DNA from: Murinocardiopsis flavida
GTDB taxonomy: Bacteria; Actinomycetota; Actinomycetes; Streptosporangiales; Streptosporangiaceae
Reading direction: 5' to 3'
Assembly: GCF_003014485.1 (NCBI RefSeq)
Contig: NZ_PYGA01000013.1
Location: forward strand, 161,522 to 225,521
Length of the DNA: 64,000 bases
Notes under the pieces: model-generated
Database searches by the model: none
What the model was told of the DNA's origin: nothing
Seen by the model: only the letters and a program-made list of their open reading frames with translations
Program-made: the position numbers and the translations under genes
Shown here: positions 26,330-35,842 of the stretch, piece after piece
Layout: every line of letters starts with the position of its first letter
Position numbering within the stretch: the stretch's first letter is position 1

Positions 26330-26341
26330 GAACCCTCCTTG

Positions 26342-26360
26342 TTGAGTCACTCAGACTCAA
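26342..26360. promoter_or_regulatory. HAIR element (HspR operator) of lon
   Basis: TTGAGT-N7-ACTCAA, matching the HAIR consensus CTTGAGT-N7-ACTCAAG except for the two outermost bases. It sits immediately upstream of the lon ribosome site. HspR control of lon is established in Streptomyces; here it is inferred from the motif. Confidence 0.8.
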
Positions 26361-26676
26361 TAAAGAAGAGCCCGGGTTTGTTCCTCGCTTCGTGTTCGCC
26401 CACAGCGATGTCCCGCAGTGTCCCGAATCGGTGACACCGCGGTACCGGGATCCGCCGTGCCGCGCGTCCTTTTGCCGGGCGGCCCGGCCCGGGTCCGCTG
26501 GAGGCAAGGGCACTCTCGGCAGGTGGCCCCGGCGCTGCGCGCGCACGGGAGGGCGGTTGAGCAGGGGCGTCCTGTTGGGATAGCACCGCGACCCGCGAAA
26601 CCCTTCCCGCTCCGGCGGCGACATACTGGTCCGGCAGACGGCCCCCGGCCCGCCCACCCCACCAGGAGTCCGCCAC

Positions 26677-27636
26677 GTGGCACCGCACCCCAACATGGCA
26701 CCGGAACTCGCGGCGGCCCTCGGCGGCGCGGGCGATCTCGACATCGGCACGCTGAGCTTCGCCGACCTGCCGGGACTGCGCGCCCAGGCCGAGGCCGCCG
26801 TCGCCGCGGTCCGCGCACCGAACCCGCGGGTCGACATCGAGGACCGGATCGTCGAGAGGCCCGAGGGCGGCCCCGACCTCCGGCTGCGCGTCTACCGCCC
26901 GGTCGGGCGCACGGACCCGATGCCGTGCCTGTACTGGATCCACGGCGGCGGCATGATCCTCGGCAGCCCCGACATCGACGACTCCCTCGCCGTGCGCGCG
27001 GTCGAGCGCGCCGACTGCGCCGTGGTCTCGGTCGACTACCGGCTCGCGCCCGAGCATCCGCACCCCGCGCCGGTGGCGGACTGCTACGCCGGGTTCCGCT
27101 GGACCGCGGCGAACGCCGAGGCCCTCGCGATCGACCCCGGCAGGATCGCCGTCGGCGGGTCGAGCGCCGGCGGCGGGCTCGCGGCCGCGGTCGCCCTCAT
27201 GGCGCGCGACAGCGGCGGCCCGGCGCCGATATTCCAACTGCTGCTGTACCCGATGCTGGACGACCGCAACACCACGCCGTCCAGCCGGGCGTTCACCGAC
27301 GGCCCCACCTGGAGCCGCCGGGCCAGCATCTTCGCCTGGACCGCCCTGCTGGGCGACGCGGTCGGCACCGAGGACGTCTCGCCCTACGCCGCCCCCGCCC
27401 GGGCCGCCGACCTCGCGGGGCTGCCGCGCGCCTTCGTGTCGGTCGGCGAGTTGGAGCCGTTCCGCGACGAGTGCATCGACTACGCCCGGCGCCTCGTCCA
27501 GGCCGGGGTCTCCACGGAGTTCCACCTGTACCCGGGCGCGTTCCACGGCTTCGACGTCCTGGCGCCCGACGCCGAGATCAGCCGCAGGGCCGTCGACGAC
27601 CACCACGCCGCGCTGCGGCGGGCCCTGCACGCCTGA
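26677..27636 (+). CDS. Alpha/beta hydrolase, hormone-sensitive-lipase family
   Basis: 319 residues with HSL (type IV esterase) hallmarks: oxyanion HGGGMILGS, nucleophile serine in GGSSAGGGLA, catalytic Asp region GELEPFRDE and His in GAFHGFD. These enzymes hydrolyse short-chain esters and lactones in the cytoplasm. GTG 26677 has AGGAG about 10 bp upstream. Divergent from lon and a single gene. Confidence 0.93.
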   Translation: MAPHPNMAPELAAALGGAGDLDIGTLSFADLPGLRAQAEAAVAAVRAPNPRVDIEDRIVERPEGGPDLRLRVYRPVGRTDPMPCLYWIHGGGMILGSPDIDDSLAVRAVERADCAVVSVDYRLAPEHPHPAPVADCYAGFRWTAANAEALAIDPGRIAVGGSSAGGGLAAAVALMARDSGGPAPIFQLLLYPMLDDRNTTPSSRAFTDGPTWSRRASIFAWTALLGDAVGTEDVSPYAAPARAADLAGLPRAFVSVGELEPFRDECIDYARRLVQAGVSTEFHLYPGAFHGFDVLAPDAEISRRAVDDHHAALRRALHA

Positions 27637-27721
27637 CAGCGAAGATGTTCGTGGTGACATCCCATGCGGGTCCGACCCACCGCCTGACAGCGGCGCCCCG
27701 GCGCGGCCCGCCGGGGCGGTG

Positions 27722-28645
27722 TCAGCCGCCGGCGCCCGCCGCGATGATGCGCGCCACGATCTCCTCGGTCGCCGCACCCGCGTCGAAGTCGGCGGCCACC
27801 TCGACCGGGCCGTCCGGGTCGGGGCGCAGGACGCTGGTCCCCGGGTCGGCCCCCGCCACGGACACGTCCACCGCGCCGCGGCGGAAGCCGAACAGGTCGG
27901 GGCGCACGAGCGTCAGCACCGTCAGGGGGTCGTGCGGGACGCTCCAGTCCTCCCCGGTGAACCCGCACCACGCCGCGATCTCGTCGCCGAGGGCCGCGCC
28001 GAAGCCGCCCGCTGCGGTGATGCGCGCGATGTCCCGGCCCGCGATGCGCAGCCGCTGGGTGGCCTCCAGGCCGCACACCACGGCGCGCACACCCGACGCG
28101 AAGACGATCCGCGCCGCCTCGGGGTCGGACTGGAAGTTGTGCTCGGGCTCCGGCCGGTCGAAGCGGCCGCCCATGACGTACAGGCGGCGGACGTTCGCCG
28201 CGAACGCCGGGTCGGCCCGGACGGCGTGCGCGATGTTGGTGAGCGGGCCGATGGCGACCACGTCGACCGCGCCGGGCGCCGCCGCCACCGTGGCGGTGAG
28301 GAGCCCCACGGCGTCGACGTCCTCGCGCAGCCGCTCGTCCGCGAGGCCCTCGTGGGCGCGCCCCTCGTGCCCGGGCCAGAAGACCTCGCGCTCCGTCAGG
28401 GTGGCGGCCGCCCCGGCGACAACGGGGACGTCGTGCCCCGCGAGCCCCGCCAGCCTGCGGGTGAGCCGGGCGCGCAGCACCGTGTCGCCGTAGACCGTGG
28501 TGCAGCCCAGCAGCCGGACCTCGGGCGATCCGAGGAGCACCCCCAGCGCGAGGGCGTCGTCGACGTCGGTCCCGATGTCGGTGTCCAGCAGGATCCGGGC
28601 GGGCTCTGGTGTGCTGGGCGCTGGTGTGCTGGTGGGGTCGGACAC
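27722..28645 (-). CDS. Inosine-uridine-type ribonucleoside hydrolase
   Basis: 307 residues. The family signature DTDIGTDVDDALAL (metal-binding Asp cluster) is at residues ~21-34, with VAIGPLTNIA, YVMGG and NFQSDPEAA downstream. It cleaves the N-glycosidic bond of nucleosides to base and ribose. GTG 28645 has AAGGAA upstream. It is the last gene of the leftward sugar-importer cluster (51 bp after the permease stop), suggesting that the importer brings in nucleosides or ribosides. Confidence 0.93.
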   Translation of the reverse strand: MSDPTSTPAPSTPEPARILLDTDIGTDVDDALALGVLLGSPEVRLLGCTTVYGDTVLRARLTRRLAGLAGHDVPVVAGAAATLTEREVFWPGHEGRAHEGLADERLREDVDAVGLLTATVAAAPGAVDVVAIGPLTNIAHAVRADPAFAANVRRLYVMGGRFDRPEPEHNFQSDPEAARIVFASGVRAVVCGLEATQRLRIAGRDIARITAAGGFGAALGDEIAAWCGFTGEDWSVPHDPLTVLTLVRPDLFGFRRGAVDVSVAGADPGTSVLRPDPDGPVEVAADFDAGAATEEIVARIIAAGAGG

Positions 28646-28696
28646 GTGGTGCCTGTTCCTTTCCGTACCGGACTATGTGAGCCCGTCCGTACCGGA

Positions 28697-29560
28697 CTAC
28701 TTGAGCCCGCTGGTGGAGACCGACTGCACGAAATAGCGTTGCAGCCGCAGGATGACGATGAGCGGGATGGCGATGAGCACCACCGACCCGGCGAAGATCG
28801 CACCGTAGTCGGGCACCAGCTGCCCCTGGAGGTTGCCCAGCGCGATGGGGCCGAGCTGCTTGGCCGGCTCGGTGCCGATGAGCAGCGGCCAGACGTACGC
28901 CTGCCACTGGAACAGGAACAGCGTCATTCCGGCGCCGATCAGGACCGGCCGCGACAGCGGGACGTAGATCCGCCAGAACACGCCCCACCAGCCCAGGCCG
29001 TCGAGCCGGGCGGCCTCGACCAGCTCCTTCGGGACGGCGAGGAAGAACTGCCGGATCAGAAAGATCGCCAGCCCGTTGCCGATCCCGGGCAGGATGAGGC
29101 CCAGGTAGGTGTTCTGGAGGCTCCAGTCGCGGAAGACCGCCGACAGCGGGATCGCGATCGCGTCGAACGGGATGAGGAAGCTCAGCACGACGACGGCGAA
29201 CACCGCGCCGCGGCCCCGGAACGGGATCGCGGACAGCCCGAACGCCGCCATGGCCGACATGACCAGCCCCGCCGCGACGGTCACCGCGCTGACCAGCACC
29301 GAGTTGGCGACCGCGATGCCGAAGTCGCCGCTCAGCAGGGTCGCGTAGTTGTCGAGGGTCGGGTCGGCGGGGACGAGGGTCGTCCACGAGATCCGGTCGA
29401 GTCCCGCGAAGATCTCGTCGGTGTCGCGCAGCGAACCGCTGAACACCCACAGCAGCGGCAGCGCGAACAGGATCCCGATCGCCGCGGCGAGGACGGCGGG
29501 GCCGTGGCGGCGGAGCGCGCGCGGCCCGGCCGAGCGGGGGCGCGCGGGGGAGTGGGACAC
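28697..29560 (-). CDS. Sugar ABC transporter permease (MalG-like)
   Basis: 287 residues with six membrane helices and the EAA loop ELVEAARLDGLGWWGVFWRIYVP that contacts the ATPase. GTG 29560 starts 5 bp after the MalF-like gene stop, with GGGAGG as ribosome site inside that gene's end. Partner of the MalF-like permease and the lipoprotein. No ATPase gene is in the cluster, so a shared MsiK-type ATPase is expected, as usual in actinomycetes. Confidence 0.93.
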   Translation of the reverse strand: MSHSPARPRSAGPRALRRHGPAVLAAAIGILFALPLLWVFSGSLRDTDEIFAGLDRISWTTLVPADPTLDNYATLLSGDFGIAVANSVLVSAVTVAAGLVMSAMAAFGLSAIPFRGRGAVFAVVVLSFLIPFDAIAIPLSAVFRDWSLQNTYLGLILPGIGNGLAIFLIRQFFLAVPKELVEAARLDGLGWWGVFWRIYVPLSRPVLIGAGMTLFLFQWQAYVWPLLIGTEPAKQLGPIALGNLQGQLVPDYGAIFAGSVVLIAIPLIVILRLQRYFVQSVSTSGLK

Positions 29561-29565
29561 GGTGA

Positions 29566-30492
29566 TCAGTCCTCCCTGCTGTGCAGGAGCCGGAACTGGA
29601 CGGACACGATGACGAGCGTGACCAGCACCAGGATCATGACCTCGGCGAGCGCGAGGTGCAGGTCGCCGACGCTGTAGGCCCGGTGGAAGATGTCGAACAT
29701 CATCAGCTTGGTCGCGCCCTCGGGCCCGCCGCTGGTCAGCAGCTGCACCGGGGCGAAGACGAGGAAGTTCGAGATCGTGTCGGCGACCAGCACGAACGCG
29801 AGCGGGCGGCGCAGCTGCGGCAGGGTGACGTGCACGAACCGCCGCCATGCCGACGCGCCGTCGATCTTCGCGGCCTCGTAGAGGTCGGCGGGGATGTCCT
29901 GCAAGCCCGCGAGGAGGAACATCATCCAGTACCCGACGCCGACCCACGACATCATCACGATCATGGCGCCCAGCGCCTGCGCCGGGCTCGTCAGGTACGG
30001 CTGGGCGGGCAGCCCGAACACGGCGAGCAGGGCGTTCAGCGGGCCCTCCGGGCGGTACAGCACCCCCCAGATGACGGCGGACACCGCGGGCGGGACGGCC
30101 ACCGGGATGAGCACGAGGGAGCGCCACAGGCGCGCCCCGGCGAACCGCTTGGCGAACAGCACCGCCAGGCCCAGCGCGATCAGCACCTGGCCGGGGTTGA
30201 TGACGAGGTTGAACACCAGGGTGACGCCGACGCTCTGCCAGAAGTCGGGGTCGGTGAACAGCACCGCGTAGTTGTCGAGCCCGACCCACGTCGTGGTGCC
30301 TTCGAGCAGGCTGGTGTGCAGGAGGCTGCCGTAGAGGGCCTGGGCGGCCGGCCACAGCCGCAGCACGACCAGCATCAGCAGTGCGGGGGCGAGGAACCCG
30401 AGCGCGATGACCGCCGGGCGCCGCCGCAGCGGCAGGGCGCGGGGCGCTGCGGCCGTCGGTGCGGGGGCCGGCGGTGCGTGTGTGCGTGCCAT
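29566..30492 (-). CDS. Sugar ABC transporter permease (MalF-like)
   Basis: 308 residues, six helices, EAA loop DLYEAAKIDGASAWRRFVHVTLPQLR. Starts at ATG 30492, 5 bp after the stop of the solute-binding-protein gene; GAGGTGA overlaps that stop. With the MalG-like protein it forms the membrane channel of a CUT1-type importer. Confidence 0.94.
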   Translation of the reverse strand: MARTHAPPAPAPTAAAPRALPLRRRPAVIALGFLAPALLMLVVLRLWPAAQALYGSLLHTSLLEGTTTWVGLDNYAVLFTDPDFWQSVGVTLVFNLVINPGQVLIALGLAVLFAKRFAGARLWRSLVLIPVAVPPAVSAVIWGVLYRPEGPLNALLAVFGLPAQPYLTSPAQALGAMIVMMSWVGVGYWMMFLLAGLQDIPADLYEAAKIDGASAWRRFVHVTLPQLRRPLAFVLVADTISNFLVFAPVQLLTSGGPEGATKLMMFDIFHRAYSVGDLHLALAEVMILVLVTLVIVSVQFRLLHSRED

Positions 30493-30497
30493 GCGGG

Positions 30498-31793
30498 TCA
30501 CCTCAACCGGTCCCAGGTGCGTTCGAGCTCCGCGGAGGCGCGGCGGAGCCGGGCCTCCGGCTCGGATCCGTTGCGGATGTCGGAGAACGCCGCGCCCATC
30601 ACCGTCTCGAACTGCGTGTAGCCGATGCTGCGGGGGCGGCCGACGGCGGTGTGCTCCAGTTCGTGGCGCATGATCGTGCCGGCGTTCTCCGTCGACGCGG
30701 TCGCCTCGGTGTCGAGCCGCTCGACGTAGCTCGTGAACGCCGCCGTGTTGGAGGGGATGAGCGGGGTCTTCCGCACGGTCGACAGGTTGCCCTTCGTGGT
30801 CAGCGACGCGTACTCGACGAACCTGCGGGCCGCATCGGGATGGGCGGCCGCCGGGTTCACGCCCCACGACCAGGAGTCGGTGGGGGTGGCGGGGACCCCG
30901 TCGGCGAAGTAGGGCTGCGGGACGGCGCGCCACTGGAACGCGTCGAGACCGGCGAACGCGCCGAGGTTCCACGGCCCGCCGACGAAGAACGGCGCCTTGC
31001 CGTCGGTGAACAGGGTCACCAGCTGGGTGGATTCGATGCCGCGGGGCGACAGGCCGTTGGCGAAGAGGTCGTGGTACCAGGTCATCGCCCGCACCCAGCC
31101 GTCGTTGCGGATGTCGGGGGTGAGCATGTCGGGACCGGTGATCCCCGACCCGGCCTCCAGCGAGGCGACGAGCGGCTGGATCCCGTAGTACAGGTCGGTC
31201 TGCTCCAGCAGCAGAGCGGCGGAGGCGCCCGCCCGCTCCTGGGCGCGCCGCCCGGCGCCGAGTGTCTGCTCCCAGGTCCAGCGCTCGGCGGGGTCGGCGG
31301 CGGGCACCTCGGCCCCGGCCTTGCGCAGCATGTCGACGTTGCAGAACAGGTACTGGGTGGAGGTCCAGATCGGCAGGGAGCGCAGCCGCCCTTCCCAGCT
31401 GCTGATCTCGAACTGCTCCGGCAGCACGGCGTCCCGGGCGCGCCCCGCAACGGGGTCGAGGTCGGTGAGGAAGCCGCGCGCGGAGAGGGCGGGGACGCGG
31501 GGCTGGTCGACCGTGTACACGTCGATGGCGCTGTCGGCCGCCGACAGGCGCAGTTGCAGGACGTCGTTGAGCTGGTCGGCGGGGACGGTCGTGTAGGCGA
31601 CCGCGATGCCGGGGTTGGCGCGCTCGAAGCCGTCGATGACCGGTTGGAAGGTCGCCGCCGCCTCCGAGCCGAGGAACCCCAGGACGGTGCGCCCGCGCGG
31701 GTCGGACCCGCCGGCGCACCCGGACAGGCCGACCGCCGCGGCGATCCCGGCGCCGCCGGTGAGCAGCCGCCGGCGGCTGAGTGCGCCGCTCAT
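30498..31793 (-). CDS. Extracellular solute-binding lipoprotein (CUT1 family)
   Basis: 431 residues. N-terminus has twin Arg (SRRRLLTGG) before a hydrophobic segment and lipobox LSGC (Cys ~26), so export by Tat and lipid anchoring are likely. The mature part resembles maltose-type binding proteins (VLGFLGSEAAATFQPVIDGFERANPGIAV; FTDGKAPFFVGGPWNLG). First gene of the leftward operon, 5 bp from the permease gene. Two identical CCAAATCGATTTGG operators lie in the divergent promoter shared with a LacI gene. Substrate probably a nucleoside or pentose conjugate, judged from the terminal nucleoside hydrolase. Confidence 0.93.
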   Translation of the reverse strand: MSGALSRRRLLTGGAGIAAAVGLSGCAGGSDPRGRTVLGFLGSEAAATFQPVIDGFERANPGIAVAYTTVPADQLNDVLQLRLSAADSAIDVYTVDQPRVPALSARGFLTDLDPVAGRARDAVLPEQFEISSWEGRLRSLPIWTSTQYLFCNVDMLRKAGAEVPAADPAERWTWEQTLGAGRRAQERAGASAALLLEQTDLYYGIQPLVASLEAGSGITGPDMLTPDIRNDGWVRAMTWYHDLFANGLSPRGIESTQLVTLFTDGKAPFFVGGPWNLGAFAGLDAFQWRAVPQPYFADGVPATPTDSWSWGVNPAAAHPDAARRFVEYASLTTKGNLSTVRKTPLIPSNTAAFTSYVERLDTEATASTENAGTIMRHELEHTAVGRPRSIGYTQFETVMGAAFSDIRNGSEPEARLRRASAELERTWDRLR

Positions 31794-31874
31794 GGCCGGT
31801 CCGCTGCGCCCGGCCGAGGGCGGTGCGCCCGCGCGGCGCCGCCCTCCGGACACCCGGCCGGAAATACCGGAGGC

Positions 31875-31888
31875 CCAAATCGATTTGG
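31875..31888. promoter_or_regulatory. LacI-family operator O1
   Basis: CCAAATCGATTTGG, a perfect palindrome with central CG, on the importer side of the divergent promoter. An identical copy is 131 bp away at 32006. Confidence 0.8.
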
Positions 31889-32005
31889 ATGCATGGTCCA
31901 TAGGTGAGCACGCGGGGAGTGCCGCTGACAACCCCGGTAACAGGATCTTTACCCGATGCGCTGCCGTCGGGTGCCCCGTGGCCAGGGCAAGCGATGTGAC
32001 CGTAT

Positions 32006-32019
32006 CCAAATCGATTTGG
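32006..32019. promoter_or_regulatory. LacI-family operator O2
   Basis: Second perfect CCAAATCGATTTGG palindrome, 42 bp before the lacI-type gene start. With O1 it would allow looping repression and autoregulation. Confidence 0.8.
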
Positions 32020-32060
32020 GACCGGGTTAGGCTGGTGCCCCGACAACAGGGAGGAACCGG

Positions 32061-33071
32061 GTGGGAGCGGACACGCGCCGGGCCACGATCGTCGACGTCG
32101 CCGCCGCAGCGGGCGTCAGCACGACCACCGTCTCCCACGTCCTCACCGGCCGCCGCCCCGTCGCCGCCGCCACCAAGGCGCGGGTCGAGGCGGTCGTCGC
32201 CGACCTCGACTACCGCGCGAACGCCTCTGCGCGCCACCTGCGCACCGAGCGCAGCGGCATCCTCGCGCTGGTGGTCCCCGACCTCACCAACCCGTTCAAC
32301 TCCGCCATGGCAGCCGGGCTGCACGAGACCGTCCTGCCGAGCGGCTACCTCGCCGTCGTGGGCGAGGCGCCCGAGCCCGGCGCGCCGCTGTCCGGCGTCC
32401 TCCGCCAGCTCCTCGACCGCGGCATCGACGGCATGGTCCTCGGCCGGTTCGGGGCGAGCGAGGCGGACATCGACTCCGTCGCCGCCTCCGGCACGGCACT
32501 GGTGCGCCTCGGCGGCCCGCTCGGCTCCGGCCGCGGCGACGTCGTCCGCGCCAACGAGGTCCAGGGCATGTTCGACATCGTCGACCACCTCGTGCACCGG
32601 GGATACCGGCGGATCGCCTTCGCCGACGGCCCCGCCGGCTCCTCACCCGGCGGCGAACGCCAGCGCGGGTACGAGCAGGCGCTGCGCGACGCCGGGCTGC
32701 CCGTGCGCGACGACCTGGTGGTGCACACCGCCTACACCCGCGAGGGCGGGGTCCGCGCGGCCGAGGCGCTCCTTGCCGGGCCGGGGCCCATCGACGCCAT
32801 CGCCTGCTGCAACGACCTCATCGCGGTGGGGGTCCTCGACGTGCTGCGGGCCCGCCGCATCGGCGTGCCCGGCGACATCGCGGTGACCGGGTACGACGAC
32901 ATCGAGGCCGCCGAGCTGATGTCGCCCGCGCTGACCACGGTCCTCAACCCCGCGCGCGAGATCGGGCGCACCAGCGCCCGGATGCTGCTGGACCGCCTCG
33001 ACCACGGCTACACCGGCCCGGACCGCGAGACGATCCTCGCCCACCGCATCGTGGCGCGCGACTCCGCCTGA
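32061..33071 (+). CDS. LacI-family transcriptional repressor
   Basis: 336 residues. N-terminal helix-turn-helix ATIVDVAAAAGVSTTTVSHVLTGRRPVAAATKARV plus hinge LDYRANASARHLRT, then periplasmic-binding-like effector domain (LALVVPDLTNPFNSAMAAG; CCNDLIAVGVLDVLRARRIGVPGDIAVTGYDD). GTG 32061 has GGGAGG upstream. Divergent from the importer operon, with two identical palindromic operators between, so it almost certainly represses the importer and itself until its ligand binds. Confidence 0.95.
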   Translation: MGADTRRATIVDVAAAAGVSTTTVSHVLTGRRPVAAATKARVEAVVADLDYRANASARHLRTERSGILALVVPDLTNPFNSAMAAGLHETVLPSGYLAVVGEAPEPGAPLSGVLRQLLDRGIDGMVLGRFGASEADIDSVAASGTALVRLGGPLGSGRGDVVRANEVQGMFDIVDHLVHRGYRRIAFADGPAGSSPGGERQRGYEQALRDAGLPVRDDLVVHTAYTREGGVRAAEALLAGPGPIDAIACCNDLIAVGVLDVLRARRIGVPGDIAVTGYDDIEAAELMSPALTTVLNPAREIGRTSARMLLDRLDHGYTGPDRETILAHRIVARDSA

Positions 33072-33080
33072 GCGGCCGCC

Positions 33081-33139
33081 GGGGTACCGGTCCGGATTCC
33101 GGCCTACAGGGCGTGTTTCGGCGGTCGCTGCTGCGCAGC
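33081..33139. repeat. Single-arm copy of the dispersed palindromic repeat
   Basis: GGGGTACCGGTCCGGATTCC... through CGGTCGCTGCTGCGCAGC matches one arm of the 8.5-kb palindrome along about 58 bases. It lies just after the lacI-type gene. The rest of the gap up to 33481 contains no supported gene. Confidence 0.6.
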
Positions 33140-33481
33140 CGCCTCGCAACCTTGCCATGTCCCCACGGATCACGGTGGTCTGGCCCCGCCCCGCCCCGCC
33201 GTTGCCCCGCAGCTCCGCAGTACCGGTAGGTCCCCTTGACGGTCGCCTCCAACTGGTGGATCTGGTCGGCCATGGGGACGTGACTTCTGTCGTAGCGGTG
33301 CGGGCGGCCCGGAGCGGGCGGACCACCGCATACGCCCCGAGCCACCAGAATTCCACCATGATTCCGCACCCGCCCGGACCGCGGCCCAGGTCGTGGCCCG
33401 GGGCGCGGGCCAGATCGCGCGGCCGGGCGCACGGCCCCGGCGGCGGCGCCGGGACGCGCCCGGCACCGCCGGTCCGAGCCC

Positions 33482-34705
33482 CTACGCGGAGCCGATGAGC
33501 CCGTGCGGGTCGAGGACGTACTTGTGCGCGGCGCCCTTGTCGAACGCGGCGTAGCCCTGGGCGGCGTTCTCCAAGGTGATGGGGGTCGCGTTGACGGCCT
33601 TGGCGATCTGCACGCGGTCGTGCAGGATCGCCTTCATCAGCGGGCGGTGGTAGCGCATGACGGGGCACTGGCCGGTGGTGAACGCGTGCGACTTCGCCCA
33701 GCCCAACCCGATCCGGATCGACAGCGCGCCCTCCTTCGCCGCGTCGTCCACCGCCCCGGGGTCGCCCGTCACGTACAGGCCGGGGATGCCGATGGCGCCG
33801 CCCGCAGCGGTGACGTCCATCATCGAGTTGAGGACGGTCGCCGGCGCCTCCCTCGCCGCCGACCCGCCGCCGTGCCCGCGCGCCTCGAAGCCCACGGCGT
33901 CGACCCCGGCATCGACCTCGGGCACGCCGAGGATCTGCTCGATCTGGTCGCGCGGGTCGCCGTCGGCGACGTTGACGGGCTCGCAGCCGAAGCTGTGCGC
34001 CTGGTCCAGCCGCTCCTTGTTGAGGTCGCCCACGATCACCACGGCCGCGCCGAGCAGGTGCGCCGACGCCGCGGCGGCGAGCCCGACCGGCCCCGCCCCG
34101 GCGATGTAGACGGTCGAGCCGACGCCCACGCCCGCGCTGACGCAGCCGTGGAACCCGGTGGGGAAGATGTCGGACAGCATGGTCAGGTCGAGGATCTTGG
34201 CCATGGCCTGGTCCCTGTCGGGGAAGCGCAGCGCGTTCCAGTCCGCGTAGGGGACCAGAGCGTATTGCGCCTGCCCGCCGACCCAGCCGCCCATGTCGAC
34301 GTAGCCGTACGCCGACCCGGGTCTGTCGGGGTTGACGTTGAGGCAGATCCCGGTCTTGCCGGACTTGCAGTTGTGGCACCGCCCGCAGGCGATGTTGAAC
34401 GGGACCGACACCAGGTCGCCGACCTCGAGGAACTCGACGTCGCGCCCCTTCTCGACGACCTCGCCGGTGATCTCGTGCCCGAGCACCAGGCCCGTCGGCG
34501 CGGTGGTGCGGCCGCGCACCATGTGCTGGTCGCTGCCGCAGATGTTGGTCGCCACGACCTTCAGTACGACGCCGTGCGGCACCTGCCGGCCGACGTTCGC
34601 GGGGTTCACACCGGGCCCGTCCTTCAGGACCAGTTCCGGATAGTCGATGTCGATGACCTCGACCCGCCCTGGACCCGCGTATGCGACGCCACGGTTACTG
34701 GACAT
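33482..34705 (-). CDS. fdhA: Glutathione-independent formaldehyde dehydrogenase
   Basis: 407 residues, zinc-dependent medium-chain dehydrogenase. Catalytic zinc ligands in NICGSDQHMVRG and GHEITGEV; structural zinc cysteines in CGRCHNCKSGKTGIC; NAD-binding GAGPVGLAAAASAHLLGA; and the insertion GSAYGYVDMGGWVGGQAQY typical of Pseudomonas-type FdhA. It oxidises formaldehyde to formate with NAD+ and needs no glutathione cofactor. ATG 34705 follows AGGAGG. Single gene; the LysR gene upstream is in the same direction. Confidence 0.95.
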   Translation of the reverse strand: MSSNRGVAYAGPGRVEVIDIDYPELVLKDGPGVNPANVGRQVPHGVVLKVVATNICGSDQHMVRGRTTAPTGLVLGHEITGEVVEKGRDVEFLEVGDLVSVPFNIACGRCHNCKSGKTGICLNVNPDRPGSAYGYVDMGGWVGGQAQYALVPYADWNALRFPDRDQAMAKILDLTMLSDIFPTGFHGCVSAGVGVGSTVYIAGAGPVGLAAAASAHLLGAAVVIVGDLNKERLDQAHSFGCEPVNVADGDPRDQIEQILGVPEVDAGVDAVGFEARGHGGGSAAREAPATVLNSMMDVTAAGGAIGIPGLYVTGDPGAVDDAAKEGALSIRIGLGWAKSHAFTTGQCPVMRYHRPLMKAILHDRVQIAKAVNATPITLENAAQGYAAFDKGAAHKYVLDPHGLIGSA

Positions 34706-34858
34706 GATTCCTCCTGAATGTGAGCTGAGCCACAGGAACTGACCACTGTGGTACCCGCCCGCACGCCGCCCGATGTCCCCGAAACGCGCGAGGCCGAGGC
34801 GATTCCGCCGCGCCCGGCCCCCATCCCCGATCCGCCCAGGCCACCGCCCCCAGGGGGC

Positions 34859-35770
34859 TCACTCGGCCGTTCGGATCCGGCCCTGGGCGCGCAGCGCTTC
34901 GAGCCCCATGGCGATCAGCGGCTGCCGCTCACTGCCCCGACGCACGCAGGCGATCAGCCGGCGCGAAGGGACGGGCCGCCCGGTCAGGCGCACACGGGTC
35001 ACCGCGAGCTCCGGCGGGATCGGCGCGAGGCGGGGGATCAGGCAGACCCCGAACCCGTGGGCGACCAGCGCGGAGATCGCGAACCACTCCTTGGCGTGCG
35101 GTCCGGCGCGCGGGGTGAAGCCCGCCGCCGCGCACGCGCTGAGCAGCAGCCGGTACTGGTCGGCCCGCTCGGGCGAACCGACCCAGCGCTCGCGCGCGGC
35201 CTCGCTCAGGTGCGCCTCGCCGCGCCCGGCCAGCGGGTGGCCGGCGGGGACGAGCAGGTCCTGCGGCTCGTCCAGGATCGGCTGCTGGTCGAAGCGCGCG
35301 TCGTCCGGCGGCGGGCTGGCCTCGGTGGGGATCAGCACGGCGATGTCGGTGGAGTCGGCGAGGAGCAGCGGGCAGCAGTCGTCGCTCTCCTCCTCGCTGA
35401 CGTGCACGGTGACCTTCGGCGCGGTCCGCAGCAGCGCGGCGGCGGCCGGCGCGATGATCGCGGCGATCGCGGTGGAGACCCCGCAGAACCGGAGGTGTCC
35501 GGCGTCCCCACTGCCGTGGGCGGCGAGGTCGGCGCGGGTCCGCTCCCACTCGGCGTACAGGGTGTCGGCGTGATCGAGCAGCGTGTGCGCCGCGGCCGTG
35601 AGCCGCACCCGCCTGCCGTCGGCCTCGAGCAGTTCCACACCCACATCGCGGGCGAGCAGCCGCAACTGCTGCGAGACCGTCGATGCGGTCAGGTGCAGCC
35701 GCGCGGCAGCGGCCGTGACCGTGCCCTCCTCCCTGAGGATGCGCAGCGTCTGCAAGCGAGGATCGATCAT
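34859..35770 (-). CDS. LysR-family transcriptional regulator
   Basis: 303 residues. Helix-turn-helix LQTLRILREEGTVTAAAARLHLTASTVSQQLRLLARDVGVELLE at residues 6-50, then the two-lobed effector domain (AGHLRFCGVSTAIAAIIAPAAAALL). Divergent from a small protein plus EamA exporter pair; LysR regulators normally control the divergent gene, so the exporter is the likely target, with an amino-acid or metabolite effector. Confidence 0.93.
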   Translation of the reverse strand: MIDPRLQTLRILREEGTVTAAAARLHLTASTVSQQLRLLARDVGVELLEADGRRVRLTAAAHTLLDHADTLYAEWERTRADLAAHGSGDAGHLRFCGVSTAIAAIIAPAAAALLRTAPKVTVHVSEEESDDCCPLLLADSTDIAVLIPTEASPPPDDARFDQQPILDEPQDLLVPAGHPLAGRGEAHLSEAARERWVGSPERADQYRLLLSACAAAGFTPRAGPHAKEWFAISALVAHGFGVCLIPRLAPIPPELAVTRVRLTGRPVPSRRLIACVRRGSERQPLIAMGLEALRAQGRIRTAE

Positions 35771-35842
35771 GCGGCAATTCAACACGATCCGGTTCGGAAA
35801 CATTTGATAGACCCGAACGATTTGCAGGACGAAACTGCGCAT

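Noticed and set aside
33140..33481. Small leftward frame beginning MADQIHQLEATVKGTYRYCG
   Set aside because: The first 20 residues look protein-like, but the rest runs into the dispersed repeat and no ribosome site or homologous domain could be identified.
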